Below are positions 17,945-25,360 of a stretch of 64,000 bases of DNA, one piece after another (positions within the stretch are counted from its first letter, which is position 1; every line of letters starts with the position of its first letter). The position numbers and the translations under genes are program-made. The notes below the pieces were generated by a model, which was not told the origin of the DNA, did no database searches, and worked only from the letters and a program-made list of their open reading frames with translations. Source of the DNA: Actinacidiphila oryziradicis (GTDB lineage: Bacteria; Actinomycetota; Actinomycetes; Streptomycetales; Streptomycetaceae); the NCBI RefSeq assembly GCF_005047355.1, contig NZ_SUMC01000001.1, forward strand, positions 310,001 through 374,000, given 5' to 3'.

Positions 17945-17956
17945 AGGTTTAGACCA
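17945..17956. promoter_or_regulatory. Chitinase-promoter / DasR-like element
   Basis: On the reverse strand the sequence reads TGGTCTAAACCT, 10 of 12 identical to the direct repeat TGGTCCAGACCT described in Streptomyces chitinase promoters and close to the DasR box core TGGTCTAGACCA. It lies about 100 bases upstream of the chitinase start. Only one copy is evident. Confidence 0.5.
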
Positions 17957-18168
17957 ATCAATCTGCAACCAGCCCGCCATGACGGGGCGTCATCCCGCCG
18001 CCACGGCGGCCGTAACCGGGTAGCGCCGTCCGGCGGGCGAGGACGAACACGGCTGCCAGTCAGCACGATAACGCGATACGCGGCCGGATATCGGGCCCTC
18101 TGTCCTAAGGTCGCTGCACGGCGGTTTGACACCGACGCGACGGGTTCTGACGGGGGTTGATCGCTGAC

Positions 18169-18330
18169 ATGGCGCGAGTGGTGGTTGTGCATGGCATCGG
18201 CCAGGAGTTCTCGGGGCCGGAATTGATGGGGCAACAGGTCGGGCCCGCGCTGCGTGACGGGGTGCGACTCGTAGACGGTCCACGCCTGGACGCGAGCGAT
18301 GTCGCCTGTGCCTTCTACGGCCGCCTCCCG
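18169..18330 (+). pseudogene. Truncated esterase/lipase-like N-terminus
   Basis: M-A-R-V-V-V-V-H-G-I-G-Q-E-F-S-G-P followed by W/L-x-P-A-L-R-D-G-V and D-V-A-C-A-F-Y-G is the first 50 residues or so of a family of Streptomyces alpha/beta-hydrolase-like proteins whose H-G-I-G is the oxyanion region. After Y-G-R the sequence turns into Gly/Arg-rich low complexity and stops at 18495 without the nucleophile elbow or catalytic His. It appears cut off by the hairpin-rich non-coding DNA that follows. Confidence 0.6.
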
Positions 18331-18446
18331 CCGGGTCAGGGGCAGGGGGAGTTCGCCCCGGCCGGGCGCCGAGGCGGCCGGGGGCGCGGAAAGGTTTCTG
18401 CTGGGGTGCGGGTGGGTCCGCAGGCCGCTCAATCCGCCGTGACGGG

Positions 18447-18508
18447 GAATGACGGGGGCCCTATGACCACCTTGAATCGGTTCAGGTGGCCATAAGGCCC
18501 CGTCATTC
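18447..18508. repeat. Long hairpin 1 (about 28-bp stem, 4-nt loop)
   Basis: Left arm 18447-18476 starts GAATGACGGGGGCC and ends CCACCTTGAA. Right arm 18481-18508 starts TTCAGGTGG and ends GGCCCCGTCATTC. The arms pair almost end to end with two single-base bulges and few mismatches, around loop TCGG. No T-tract follows. Confidence 0.75.
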
Positions 18509-18534
18509 AGCCGCGATGAGGCCGCCTGCGCGGA

Positions 18535-18595
18535 CTCCCACCCCTGCCTGCGTACACCCCCGCCTCACGCAAGTGCACGCAGGCATGGGTGGGAG
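18535..18595. repeat. Long hairpin 2 (19-bp stem)
   Basis: CTCCCACCCCTGCCTGCGT (18535-18553) and ACGCAGGCATGGGTGGGAG (18577-18595) are complementary at 18 of 19 positions, with a 23-nt loop. A GTGCACGCAGGCA motif inside the right arm is repeated directly at about 18596-18606. Confidence 0.75.
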
Positions 18596-18687
18596 TGCAC
18601 GCAGGCACGAGAGGAATTGCCTGATATGCCAAACATGGGAAACCCTCCTGGCTCCCGCCGAAACGATTCTGCGGCGAGCGGATCCAA

Positions 18688-18753
18688 TAGGTCCACGTTT
18701 CGGACAGTGACACGCCGAGCGGAGGCCGTTCCACCGTCCGGAACGTGGACCTA
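18688..18753. repeat. Long hairpin 3 (17-bp outer stem)
   Basis: TAGGTCCACGTTTCGGA (18688-18704) and TCCGGAACGTGGACCTA (18737-18753) pair at 16 of 17 positions. The stem extends inward with a few further pairs (C18705-G18736 and G18707 to G18709 with C18732 to C18734). Confidence 0.7.
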
Positions 18754-19156
18754 ACGCCCCGAGCCCTCACCGGAGCCACCACCAAGGCGGCAGGCGACCG
18801 ACGGACACCCCCATCCCCCGGAACCCCTCCCCCGCCAGAACCTTTCTGCACCCCACCCACCGGGCGGAAGAGGAGCCTCCTCAATATGGGGCCAAGCCAC
18901 CAAGCGCCCGTCGGTCGCCGGTTACGGCGGTCCAGCCCCCCCACGGACAACAGGCGTCGCCACCGGCCATCTCTACCAGGATCCGGCAACGAGACCCCAG
19001 ACACGAGACGGACAAGAGCCGCACAAGCCGCCTTAACGCCCGCCGCTCACCGGCCCGGCGGCCAACCGGCAACACAGGCCCCCTCCTCCCCCTCCGCAGT
19101 AAGCGCCTTTCATCTTTGCGACCGAAAGGGAGCGACACGCACCCGCACACGGCCAA
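18754..19156. other. Non-coding stretch downstream of the sensor kinase
   Basis: About 400 bp with proline- and arginine-rich open frames that look like shadow translation. A 12-bp inverted repeat, GGCGACCGACGG (18793-18804) and CCGTCGGTCGCC (18908-18919), is the only structure I see. No gene is called. Confidence 0.45.
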
Positions 19157-20626
19157 TCAGAAATGGCGCCTCCCTGGCGGGTTACGGGATTCTCGCCGGT
19201 CGACCGTCGCTGGGCGGGGGCGGGTCGAAGACGAAGACGGGGCCGGGGCCGGGGAACCGCCTGTGACTGCCCGCGAACGGCCTCGCCGGGCGAGTTTGTG
19301 GCCGCGGCGGATGCCGTCGGGGGTCCGGGAGAGGGCCAGCCAGACGCGGATCTCGGCGCCGCCGAGGACGGAGTGGCCGATGCGGACGTCACCGCCGGTG
19401 GATTCGGCAACGCGGCGGACGATGTCGAGGCCGAGGCCGGTGGAGCCGGGGCCGCCGTCGCCCTGGCCGCGTCGGAGCGCGGCTGTGGGGTCGGCGATGC
19501 CGGGGCCGGCGTCAGAGACGAGCAGGATGACGGCGTCGGGGGTGCTGTGGACGTCGAGGGCGAAGGGGCTGCCCTCGGGGGTGTGCCGGAAGACGTTGCC
19601 GAGCATGGAGTCGAGGGCGGCGACCAGTTCGGCGCGGGCGACGGGCACTCGTACCGGCCGATCGACGCCGGCGGTGCGGGCGGTGCGACCCTGGTCCTCG
19701 GCGAGGGCGGACCAGAAGGACATGCGCTCGCGGATGACTTCGGAGGCGTCGCAGCCGACTGCAACGGGGGCGGACTGGTGGGCGCGGGCGGTGCGGATGA
19801 TCTGGTCGACCTCGCGTTCGAGCTGGGCGACGGCCTGACGGGTCTGCTCGCCCGCCGGGCCGTCGCCGAGGGAGGCGGCGTTGAGGCGGAGGACGGTGAG
19901 GGGGGTGCGCAGACGGTGCGAGAGGTCGGCCGCGAGTTCCCGCTCGTTGGCGAGGAGTTGGGTGACCTGGTCGGCCATGGCGTTGAAGGCGACGGCGGCG
20001 GACCGCAGTTCGGCGGGGCCCTCCTCCGGGATCCGTACGGCCAGATCGCCCTGGCCGAGGTCGTGCGCGGCGCCCGCGAGACGCCTGGCGGGGCGGACCA
20101 TCCGGGTGCCGAGCCGGTCGGCGATGGAGACCGAGCCGATGATCAGGACGATGCCGACCCCGGCCAGCACCAGCCACGCCGCGGTGACCCCGTGCCGCAC
20201 ATCGGCGTCCGACACGAACACCTCGACCACGGCGACCGAGCCCGAGCTGACGGCGGTCGGCTGAAGCAGCGCGTAGCCGCCGGGCACCGATACCGTCGCG
20301 GCCCGGCCCAGCTTGGAGGCGGTGCCGATGGCGGCGTCGGAGGCGTGTGTATCGCCGACCCCCACGGCTGCCACGCCCTTGGTGGCCGGTACCCGGACCG
20401 CCATCCGGCCGGCCGCGCCCGCCTGGGTGGAGGCTACGGCCCGCTCCAGCTCGGTGCGGTCGGTGGTGATGGCCAGCGCCGGGCCGATCGCAGCGGCCTG
20501 CCGCTCCGCGCCGGTGAAGGCCCGGTCGCGGGCCATCTCCCGTACGACCATGCCCAACGGCACCGCGAAGGCGACCACCACCATCGCGGTCACGGCCAGA
20601 CATACCTTGACCAGGGCCCACCTCAT
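19157..20626 (-). CDS. Sensor histidine kinase (EnvZ/MtrB-like architecture)
   Basis: Membrane sensor of an OmpR-type two-component system, 489 aa. Two membrane segments (about 5-27 and 150-172) flank an extracytoplasmic sensor of about 120 residues; then comes HAMP (R-M-V-R-P-A-R-R-L) and the HisKA box D-L-S-H-R-L-R-T-P-L with the phospho-His. The ATPase domain has N box N-V-F-R-H-T-P, G1 S-D-A-G-P-G-I-A-D and G2 T-G-L-G-L-D-I-V. The last 60 residues are Arg/Pro-rich and unstructured. The start ATG overlaps the response-regulator stop by 4 bases (ATGA). Signal unknown. Confidence 0.93.
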   Translation of the reverse strand: MRWALVKVCLAVTAMVVVAFAVPLGMVVREMARDRAFTGAERQAAAIGPALAITTDRTELERAVASTQAGAAGRMAVRVPATKGVAAVGVGDTHASDAAIGTASKLGRAATVSVPGGYALLQPTAVSSGSVAVVEVFVSDADVRHGVTAAWLVLAGVGIVLIIGSVSIADRLGTRMVRPARRLAGAAHDLGQGDLAVRIPEEGPAELRSAAVAFNAMADQVTQLLANERELAADLSHRLRTPLTVLRLNAASLGDGPAGEQTRQAVAQLEREVDQIIRTARAHQSAPVAVGCDASEVIRERMSFWSALAEDQGRTARTAGVDRPVRVPVARAELVAALDSMLGNVFRHTPEGSPFALDVHSTPDAVILLVSDAGPGIADPTAALRRGQGDGGPGSTGLGLDIVRRVAESTGGDVRIGHSVLGGAEIRVWLALSRTPDGIRRGHKLARRGRSRAVTGGSPAPAPSSSSTRPRPATVDRRESRNPPGRRHF

Positions 20627-21309
20627 AGGAACGACCCTGGTGGCTCAAGCTTGACGCCCACGCCCCTCAGCGTATGCAGATAGCGCGGCCGCGCGGCCGT
20701 TTCGCCCAACTTCCTGCGCAGCCAGGACAAATGTACGTCGATGGTCTGGTCGTCGCCGTAACTCTGCTGCCACACCTCCGCCAGCAGCTCACGGCGCGTC
20801 ACGACCACCCCCGGGCGGGCTGCCAGGAAGGACAGCAGGTCGAACTCCCGGCGGGTCAGGTCCAGCGGCGCGGCGTCCAGGGCCGCCTGCCGCCGCTGTA
20901 TGTCGATCTGCAGTCCGCCGACCCGCAGCACAGGGCTGCTCTCGTGGCCACGCGAGCGGCGCAGCACGGCCGCCATCCGCGCCGACAGGTGCTCGACCGA
21001 GAAGGGCTTGATGAGGTAGTCGTCGGCGCCCGCGTTGAGCAGGCGTACGACCTCCGACTCGTCGTCCCGGGCCGTCGCGATGATCACCGGGACATCGGTG
21101 ATGCCGCGCAGCATCTTCAGGGCCTCGGCCCCGTCGAGGTCGGGCAGACCGAGGTCCAGGATCACCACGTCGAAGCCGACCTGCGTCACCTCGCGCAGGG
21201 CCTCAAGTGCCGTGCCCACGCTGCGTACGGTGTGCGCGGCCTCGCTGAGGTGCCGGATGAGGGCGGAGCGCACGAACTGGTCGTCCTCGACAACGAGCAC
21301 ACTTGCCAT
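20623..21309 (-). CDS. Response regulator, OmpR/PhoB family
   Basis: Partner of the kinase that follows it with a 4-base overlap. The receiver domain has acidic pocket E-D-D, phospho-acceptor Asp in V-I-L-D-L-G-L-P-D, Thr in I-I-A-T-A-R and Lys in L-I-K-P-F. The C-terminal winged helix has L-T-R-R-E-F-D-L-L and D-V-H-L-S-W-L-R-R-K-L. Length is 228 aa from ATG 21309; GTG 21318 would add three residues. Target genes are not evident; the divergent 21396 gene, 86 bases away, is a natural candidate. Confidence 0.93.
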   Translation of the reverse strand: MASVLVVEDDQFVRSALIRHLSEAAHTVRSVGTALEALREVTQVGFDVVILDLGLPDLDGAEALKMLRGITDVPVIIATARDDESEVVRLLNAGADDYLIKPFSVEHLSARMAAVLRRSRGHESSPVLRVGGLQIDIQRRQAALDAAPLDLTRREFDLLSFLAARPGVVVTRRELLAEVWQQSYGDDQTIDVHLSWLRRKLGETAARPRYLHTLRGVGVKLEPPGSFL

Positions 21310-21395
21310 GGCCCGCACGGTAGCCCATCAGGGGGATGCTGACGCATCGTGGGAGTGAGGGAGCGCGAACGGCGCGTGTAGGGCACCATGGGCGC

Positions 21396-21926
21396 ATGTT
21401 GAGGGCACTGGTGCACGCCGGCGCGTGGACGGCCGCTACGGGCGCCGCCGCTACTTTGTCGTGGTTCGGCGTCCACCATGCGCTGGCCGGTACTGCGTAC
21501 GATGCGCCCAGGGCGCTGGCCATATCCGACGTAGGGGCTTCGCCGTCGGCTTCGCCCTCCGCTTCGGTGCGGGCATCGGTATCGGCCACGGCGTCACGGC
21601 GGTCTTCGTCCCCGTCGTCGCCTTTGCCGCGCTCCTCATCGGCGTCGCCTTCGGCTTCGGTGGTCCATACGACGGCGTCGCCGACGGCCGCAGGCAACAT
21701 CCGCAGTTACGCGGTGGATGGCGGGCGGGTCGTGCTGGATTTGGGCACGACTTACGCCACGTTCGTGTCGGCCACGCCTGACGGGGGCGGGTGGCAGATG
21801 CAGGTGTGGAACCAGGACGGCTGGATCCGGGTCGACTTCACGGCGCCGTCGGGGAAGAGCACATCGACGGTGTTCTGCACGTGGAACGGGCACCCGCCGA
21901 CCGTTCAGACCTACGTCACGACCTAG
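21396..21926 (+). CDS. Secreted or membrane-anchored hypothetical protein with Ser-rich linker
   Basis: 176 aa. The N-terminal segment A-A-A-T-L-S-W-F-G-V-H-H-A-L-A is a weak signal peptide or anchor. Residues 45-100 are almost all Ser/Ala/Pro with scattered Arg, a flexible linker. The C-terminal 70 residues look folded (V-V-L-D-L-G-T-T-Y-A-T-F-V, W-Q-M-Q-V-W-N, W-I-R-V-D-F), rich in Trp and beta-prone, with a single Cys. I do not recognise the domain. It is transcribed divergently from the two-component system, 86 bases from the regulator start, which suggests it may be its target. Confidence 0.7.
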   Translation: MLRALVHAGAWTAATGAAATLSWFGVHHALAGTAYDAPRALAISDVGASPSASPSASVRASVSATASRRSSSPSSPLPRSSSASPSASVVHTTASPTAAGNIRSYAVDGGRVVLDLGTTYATFVSATPDGGGWQMQVWNQDGWIRVDFTAPSGKSTSTVFCTWNGHPPTVQTYVTT

Positions 21927-21975
21927 CAGGTCCGGCGCCCCGGGTCGCCTGCGGCGGGCCTCCCCCACCCCGCCC

Positions 21976-22839
21976 CTACCGGAACGCCGACTCCGGCGGC
22001 GACGGGGACGCCTCCGCCGTCGCGTCCGTGACGGGCACCGCGCCGCCGGTGAAGTCCGCCAGCCCGCCGCCGTGTTCGACCCGGCCGGGGTGCGGGTCGG
22101 AGGCGACGCGGCGGGTGAGCTCGGCGACGGGCAGCTCCCGGTCCGCCGCCACCAGGATCGCGTTGCCGAAGCGCCGCCCCCGCAGCACCGCCGGGTCGGC
22201 GGCGAGGCACGCCTCGGCGAACTGGGCCCGTACGGTGGCGATCTGTGAGCGCAGGAAGGCGAGCGGTGCGCCGTCGGTGATGTTCGCGGCGTACAGCCCG
22301 TCCGGGCGCAGCGCGCGCTTGGCTTCGGCCAGGAATTCGGTGCTGGTGAGATGCGCCGGGGTGCGCGCGCCACTGAAAGCGTCCGCGATCACCAGGTCCG
22401 CCCAGGCCTCCGGGATTTTGGCCAGCCCGGCTCTGGCGTCCCCGCCGCGCACTTTGATCCGCCAGTTACGGTCCCAGGGCAGTTCGCGCCGGACCAGTTC
22501 GACGAGCGCGGCGTCCAGCTCGATCACCTGCTGAGTCGAGCGGGGGCGGGTCGCGGCGACATAGCGCGCGAGGGTCAGCGCGCCGCCGCCGAGGTGCACG
22601 ACCTGGAGCGGGCGTCCTGGGGGCGCCGCCAGGTCGATGACATGGCCCAGCCTGCGCTGGTAGGCAAAGTCCAGATGCGCCGGGTCGTCGAGGTCCACGT
22701 AGGACTGCGGCGCTCCGTCGATCAGCAGCGACCAGCCGTTGGGGCGCTCCCGGTCCGGCAGGAGTTCGGCTTCGCCACCGTGGATGGCGGCACGGACGCT
22801 GTCGGGGATGCTCCTGCGCTGCCGTTTGCCCGATGCCAT
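21976..22839 (-). CDS. Spermidine-synthase-like protein
   Basis: 287 aa with the aminopropyltransferase/methyltransferase Rossmann fold: V-V-H-L-G-G-G-A-L-T-L-A-R-Y (motif I), V-I-E-L-D-A-A-L-V (acidic end of strand 2), G-D-A-R-A-G-L and L-V-I-A-D-A-F-S-G-A. Actinobacterial proteins of this type are usually labelled fused MFS/spermidine synthase or spermidine synthase; here no membrane part is present. The polyamine role is not certain, since the Asp-rich gate of true SpeE is not obvious. Stop is 50 bases from the convergent 21396 gene. Confidence 0.82.
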   Translation of the reverse strand: MASGKRQRRSIPDSVRAAIHGGEAELLPDRERPNGWSLLIDGAPQSYVDLDDPAHLDFAYQRRLGHVIDLAAPPGRPLQVVHLGGGALTLARYVAATRPRSTQQVIELDAALVELVRRELPWDRNWRIKVRGGDARAGLAKIPEAWADLVIADAFSGARTPAHLTSTEFLAEAKRALRPDGLYAANITDGAPLAFLRSQIATVRAQFAEACLAADPAVLRGRRFGNAILVAADRELPVAELTRRVASDPHPGRVEHGGGLADFTGGAVPVTDATAEASPSPPESAFR

Positions 22840-22865
22840 GCGCTCAAGTATGGCCCGGGCAGTCG

Positions 22866-23240
22866 CTACAACCGCCGGGCCGCCAGTTCGATGGTGCGGG
22901 CCGCCTCGCCGAGCGCGTCGCGGAGGACGGCCGGGTCGGTGACGGACACGGCGGTGTGCGGGGGGACGAGCCAGCCGGTGCCGGCGATGGGCGGCTCGGT
23001 GCCGGAGGTGACGCCGCGGCCGTTGGTCTGGGTGCAGGCGCTGCCCGGCAGATCCCAGGCGGCGGCGGTGCCGGGCGGGACGAGGAAGCCGAGACTGTCG
23101 TCGGAGCTGTCGTGCAGGACCGGGCCGACGCAGGTACGCAGCCGCAGCAGGTCCACCGCTTCGAGGCCCTGCCTGGTCGGTACGGTGACCAGGTCACAGG
23201 GTTCAGCGGTGGGAATGTGCCGGTCGGTCGATGCCGACAT
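22866..23240 (-). CDS. Conserved hypothetical, truncated primase/polymerase-like
   Basis: 124 aa, soluble. It contains L-L-R-L-R-T-C-V-G-P-V, F-L-V-P-P-G-T-A-A-A-W and G-T-G-W-L-V-P-P-H-T. Streptomyces chromosomes carry several small proteins of this style, often annotated as bifunctional DNA primase/polymerase domain proteins although the catalytic part is missing. The 30244 gene in this window shares the W-L-V-(A/P)-P-(D/H)-T end and may belong to the same group. Start at ATG 23240; the longer open frame to 23459 is unconvincing. Function unknown. Confidence 0.65.
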   Translation of the reverse strand: MSASTDRHIPTAEPCDLVTVPTRQGLEAVDLLRLRTCVGPVLHDSSDDSLGFLVPPGTAAAWDLPGSACTQTNGRGVTSGTEPPIAGTGWLVPPHTAVSVTDPAVLRDALGEAARTIELAARRL

Positions 23241-23455
23241 CGGCCTGGGTGACCCATTGGTGTCCAACAAGGGAAGCCTCCTTGTAGTCGGACGTCGCAA
23301 CCAGTTCAACGCCGGGAAGGGCTGACGGCTACGCCCTCCCGGCCCTGCAAGGGGTGGCGTTTGCTGGCGAACCATGGCGAAACGGCGTCGTCCCAGGTGA
23401 GTGGCATCGTCCCCGGAGCCGATGGCCGGAGCGCCATACGGCCATCCGAGATCGC

Positions 23456-24136
23456 TCACCTGCCGAGCAGACCCCTCACCAGGCGGCCCAGCCCGTACTC
23501 GAACTGCACAGGCCCCATGTTCCCCACCGCCGAGAGTTCCGGTGCGAGGTCGGTGAGCGAGGGGTAGCTGTCGGGCGGCAGGGCGGTCAGCCGCTTCTTG
23601 ATGCGCTCGCCGACGCCCTCCTCGCGCTCACAGCGCCGTCTGCTCCTCGTCGTCCAGACGGCCGCGCCGACGGTGTACTGCATGAGCGCGACGTACGCGC
23701 GTACGGCCTCGGTCCGGCCGAGGCCTGCCGAGCGGAGCAGCCCCAGCAGTTGGTCGGTGACCGCGATCTGCTCGTCGCCGCGCATCGGGCGGCTGGTGAG
23801 CAGTTGCAGGGCGGAGGGGTGCTCGGAGAACAGCCGGTAGAGGCTGCGGACGACCTCGGTGATGCGGTCGCCGGGGTCGCCGACGCCCGTGACGGGTAGT
23901 TCCACTTCGGCGAGGAGGCGTTGGGCGACGGCGTCACTGAGCTCGTCCTTGCCCCGGAAGTGTGAGTAGACCGCCATGGTGCCGACGCCGAGCTCCTCGG
24001 CGAGGGCGCGCATGGTGAAGGCCTCGGTGCCGTCCCGGTCGAGCAGGGTGACCGCGGCGTCGAGGATCCGATCGGGGTTGAGCGTGTTGCGGGGGACGCG
24101 GCGCCGTGGGGAGCGGGCCGGTCGAGCGGTAGTCAT
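23456..24136 (-). CDS. TetR/AcrR family transcriptional regulator
   Basis: 226 aa. After a basic tail, the N-terminal DNA-binding domain reads R-I-L-D-A-A-V-T-L-L-D-R-D-G, then F-T-M-R-A-L-A-E-E-L-G-V-G-T-M-A-V-Y-S-H-F, the helix-turn-helix. The C-terminal domain is a TetR-C-like helical ligand domain ending V-Q-F-E-Y-G-L-G-R-L. ATG 24136 is the first Met with a plausible N-terminus. It is divergent from the PAP2 gene (263 bp between), which makes that gene the likeliest target. Confidence 0.92.
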   Translation of the reverse strand: MTTARPARSPRRRVPRNTLNPDRILDAAVTLLDRDGTEAFTMRALAEELGVGTMAVYSHFRGKDELSDAVAQRLLAEVELPVTGVGDPGDRITEVVRSLYRLFSEHPSALQLLTSRPMRGDEQIAVTDQLLGLLRSAGLGRTEAVRAYVALMQYTVGAAVWTTRSRRRCEREEGVGERIKKRLTALPPDSYPSLTDLAPELSAVGNMGPVQFEYGLGRLVRGLLGR

Positions 24137-24398
24137 GAGTGGGAGTCCGGTTTTTCCGGTTGTACGAGGACAGGGTGCGGGCGGTTTACTGAATTCTCGC
24201 GCGGGCGGGCAACCCGGGGAAGCGGCCCGGGTGTCCTCCCGCGCACATACCCGGCGACACGCCGTTGGACACTTGGCCAACGGGTGGTGGCCAGGAATAT
24301 CAGGGGCGGTGTGGGGGGTGGCTGGCGTACGCCGTACGGTAGAAGCCTACGTCGGAGTTCATCACCCGCCAATCGGGAGAACGGGGAGTACCGGTCGG

Positions 24399-25265
24399 AT
24401 GACGATCAGCGCTACTGCGCCTCGGGCCGCGGCATACAGGGGCCGGCTTCGCTGGTGGACCGAGCTCCCCCTCATAGCCGTCGTCTACGGTCTTTACACC
24501 TGCGCGCGGCTTCTGGTCCGCGGCGACGTGGATGACGCCATCGAGCACGGCATCGACATCCTCCACCTCGAACAGCTCATGAAGATCGACCCCGAGCGGT
24601 GGCTCAACCGGCTCTTCACCAACTACCGGTCCTTCGGCATCCCGGCCGACTTCTGGTACGCCTCACTGCACTACGTCGTCACCCCCGCCGTCCTGGTGTG
24701 GCTGTGGCGCCGACGCCCGTCCCAGTACCGCCTCGCCCGCACCTGGCTGATGATCACCACCCTCCTCGGGCTGGTCGGGTTCACCCTGATGCCGACCGCC
24801 CCGCCGCGGTTGCTCACCTCCGGGCACGGCTTCATCGACACCATGGCGCAGTACGGCTCCTACGGCTGGTGGGGCGGCAACGCGAGCGCCCCGCGCGGCC
24901 TCGGCGGTATGGCAAACGAGTTCGCGGCCATGCCCAGCCTGCACGTGGGGTGGTCGCTGTGGTGCGGGTTCATGCTCTGGCGATACGGGCGGTCGCCGGT
25001 GCTGCGGGCGCTCGGCGTGATCTACCCGCTGGGCACGACGCTGGTGGTGATGGGCACCGGAAACCACTATCTGCTGGACGCCGTCGCCGGCGCGATGGTG
25101 CTGAGCGTCAGTTATCTGCTGGCGCCGCGTGCACTGCGGGTCATCGACCGGGTTCGCGCACGCCGCACCGGACACACGACCGTGGTCGCCACGTCAGTCG
25201 TGCCGGAGGAGAAGAAGGAACAGGAAAAACAGGAACAGGAGCGGGGCGCCCCGAAAGCGGCGTGA
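24399..25265 (+). CDS. PAP2/AUR1-type membrane phosphatase or phosphotransferase
   Basis: 288-aa integral membrane protein. Six or so hydrophobic segments begin at L-I-A-V-V-Y-G-L-Y-T-C-A. The catalytic motifs of the PAP2 superfamily are recognisable: M-P-S-L-H-V-G-W in place of PSGH, and G-N-H-Y-L-L-D-A-V-A-G-A with the second His and Asp. This version resembles AUR1/inositol-phosphotransferase-like proteins of actinobacteria, probably acting on phospholipid headgroups at the outer leaflet. The C-terminus is a short Glu/Lys/Gln tail (E-E-K-K-E-Q-E-K-Q). ATG 24399 has ACGGGGAG upstream. Divergent TetR gene may control it. Confidence 0.85.
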   Translation: MTISATAPRAAAYRGRLRWWTELPLIAVVYGLYTCARLLVRGDVDDAIEHGIDILHLEQLMKIDPERWLNRLFTNYRSFGIPADFWYASLHYVVTPAVLVWLWRRRPSQYRLARTWLMITTLLGLVGFTLMPTAPPRLLTSGHGFIDTMAQYGSYGWWGGNASAPRGLGGMANEFAAMPSLHVGWSLWCGFMLWRYGRSPVLRALGVIYPLGTTLVVMGTGNHYLLDAVAGAMVLSVSYLLAPRALRVIDRVRARRTGHTTVVATSVVPEEKKEQEKQEQERGAPKAA

Positions 25266-25360
25266 AAAACTGGCCGGCCGCCCTGCATGTCCTCCCTGCC
25301 CACAGCTTGTTCAGCCGGCCTGTCCGGCGACTGTCATAGGCGGATGCAACACTTTCGCGG

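Noticed and set aside
18535..18753. Hairpin cluster as a linear-chromosome telomere
   Set aside because: Streptomyces telomeres have dense palindromes too, but this lies between core genes conserved far from chromosome ends.
18745..19266. 173-codon plus-strand frame between hairpins and sensor kinase
   Set aside because: Pro/Arg/Thr-rich, overlaps the kinase 3' end, no start signal or domain.
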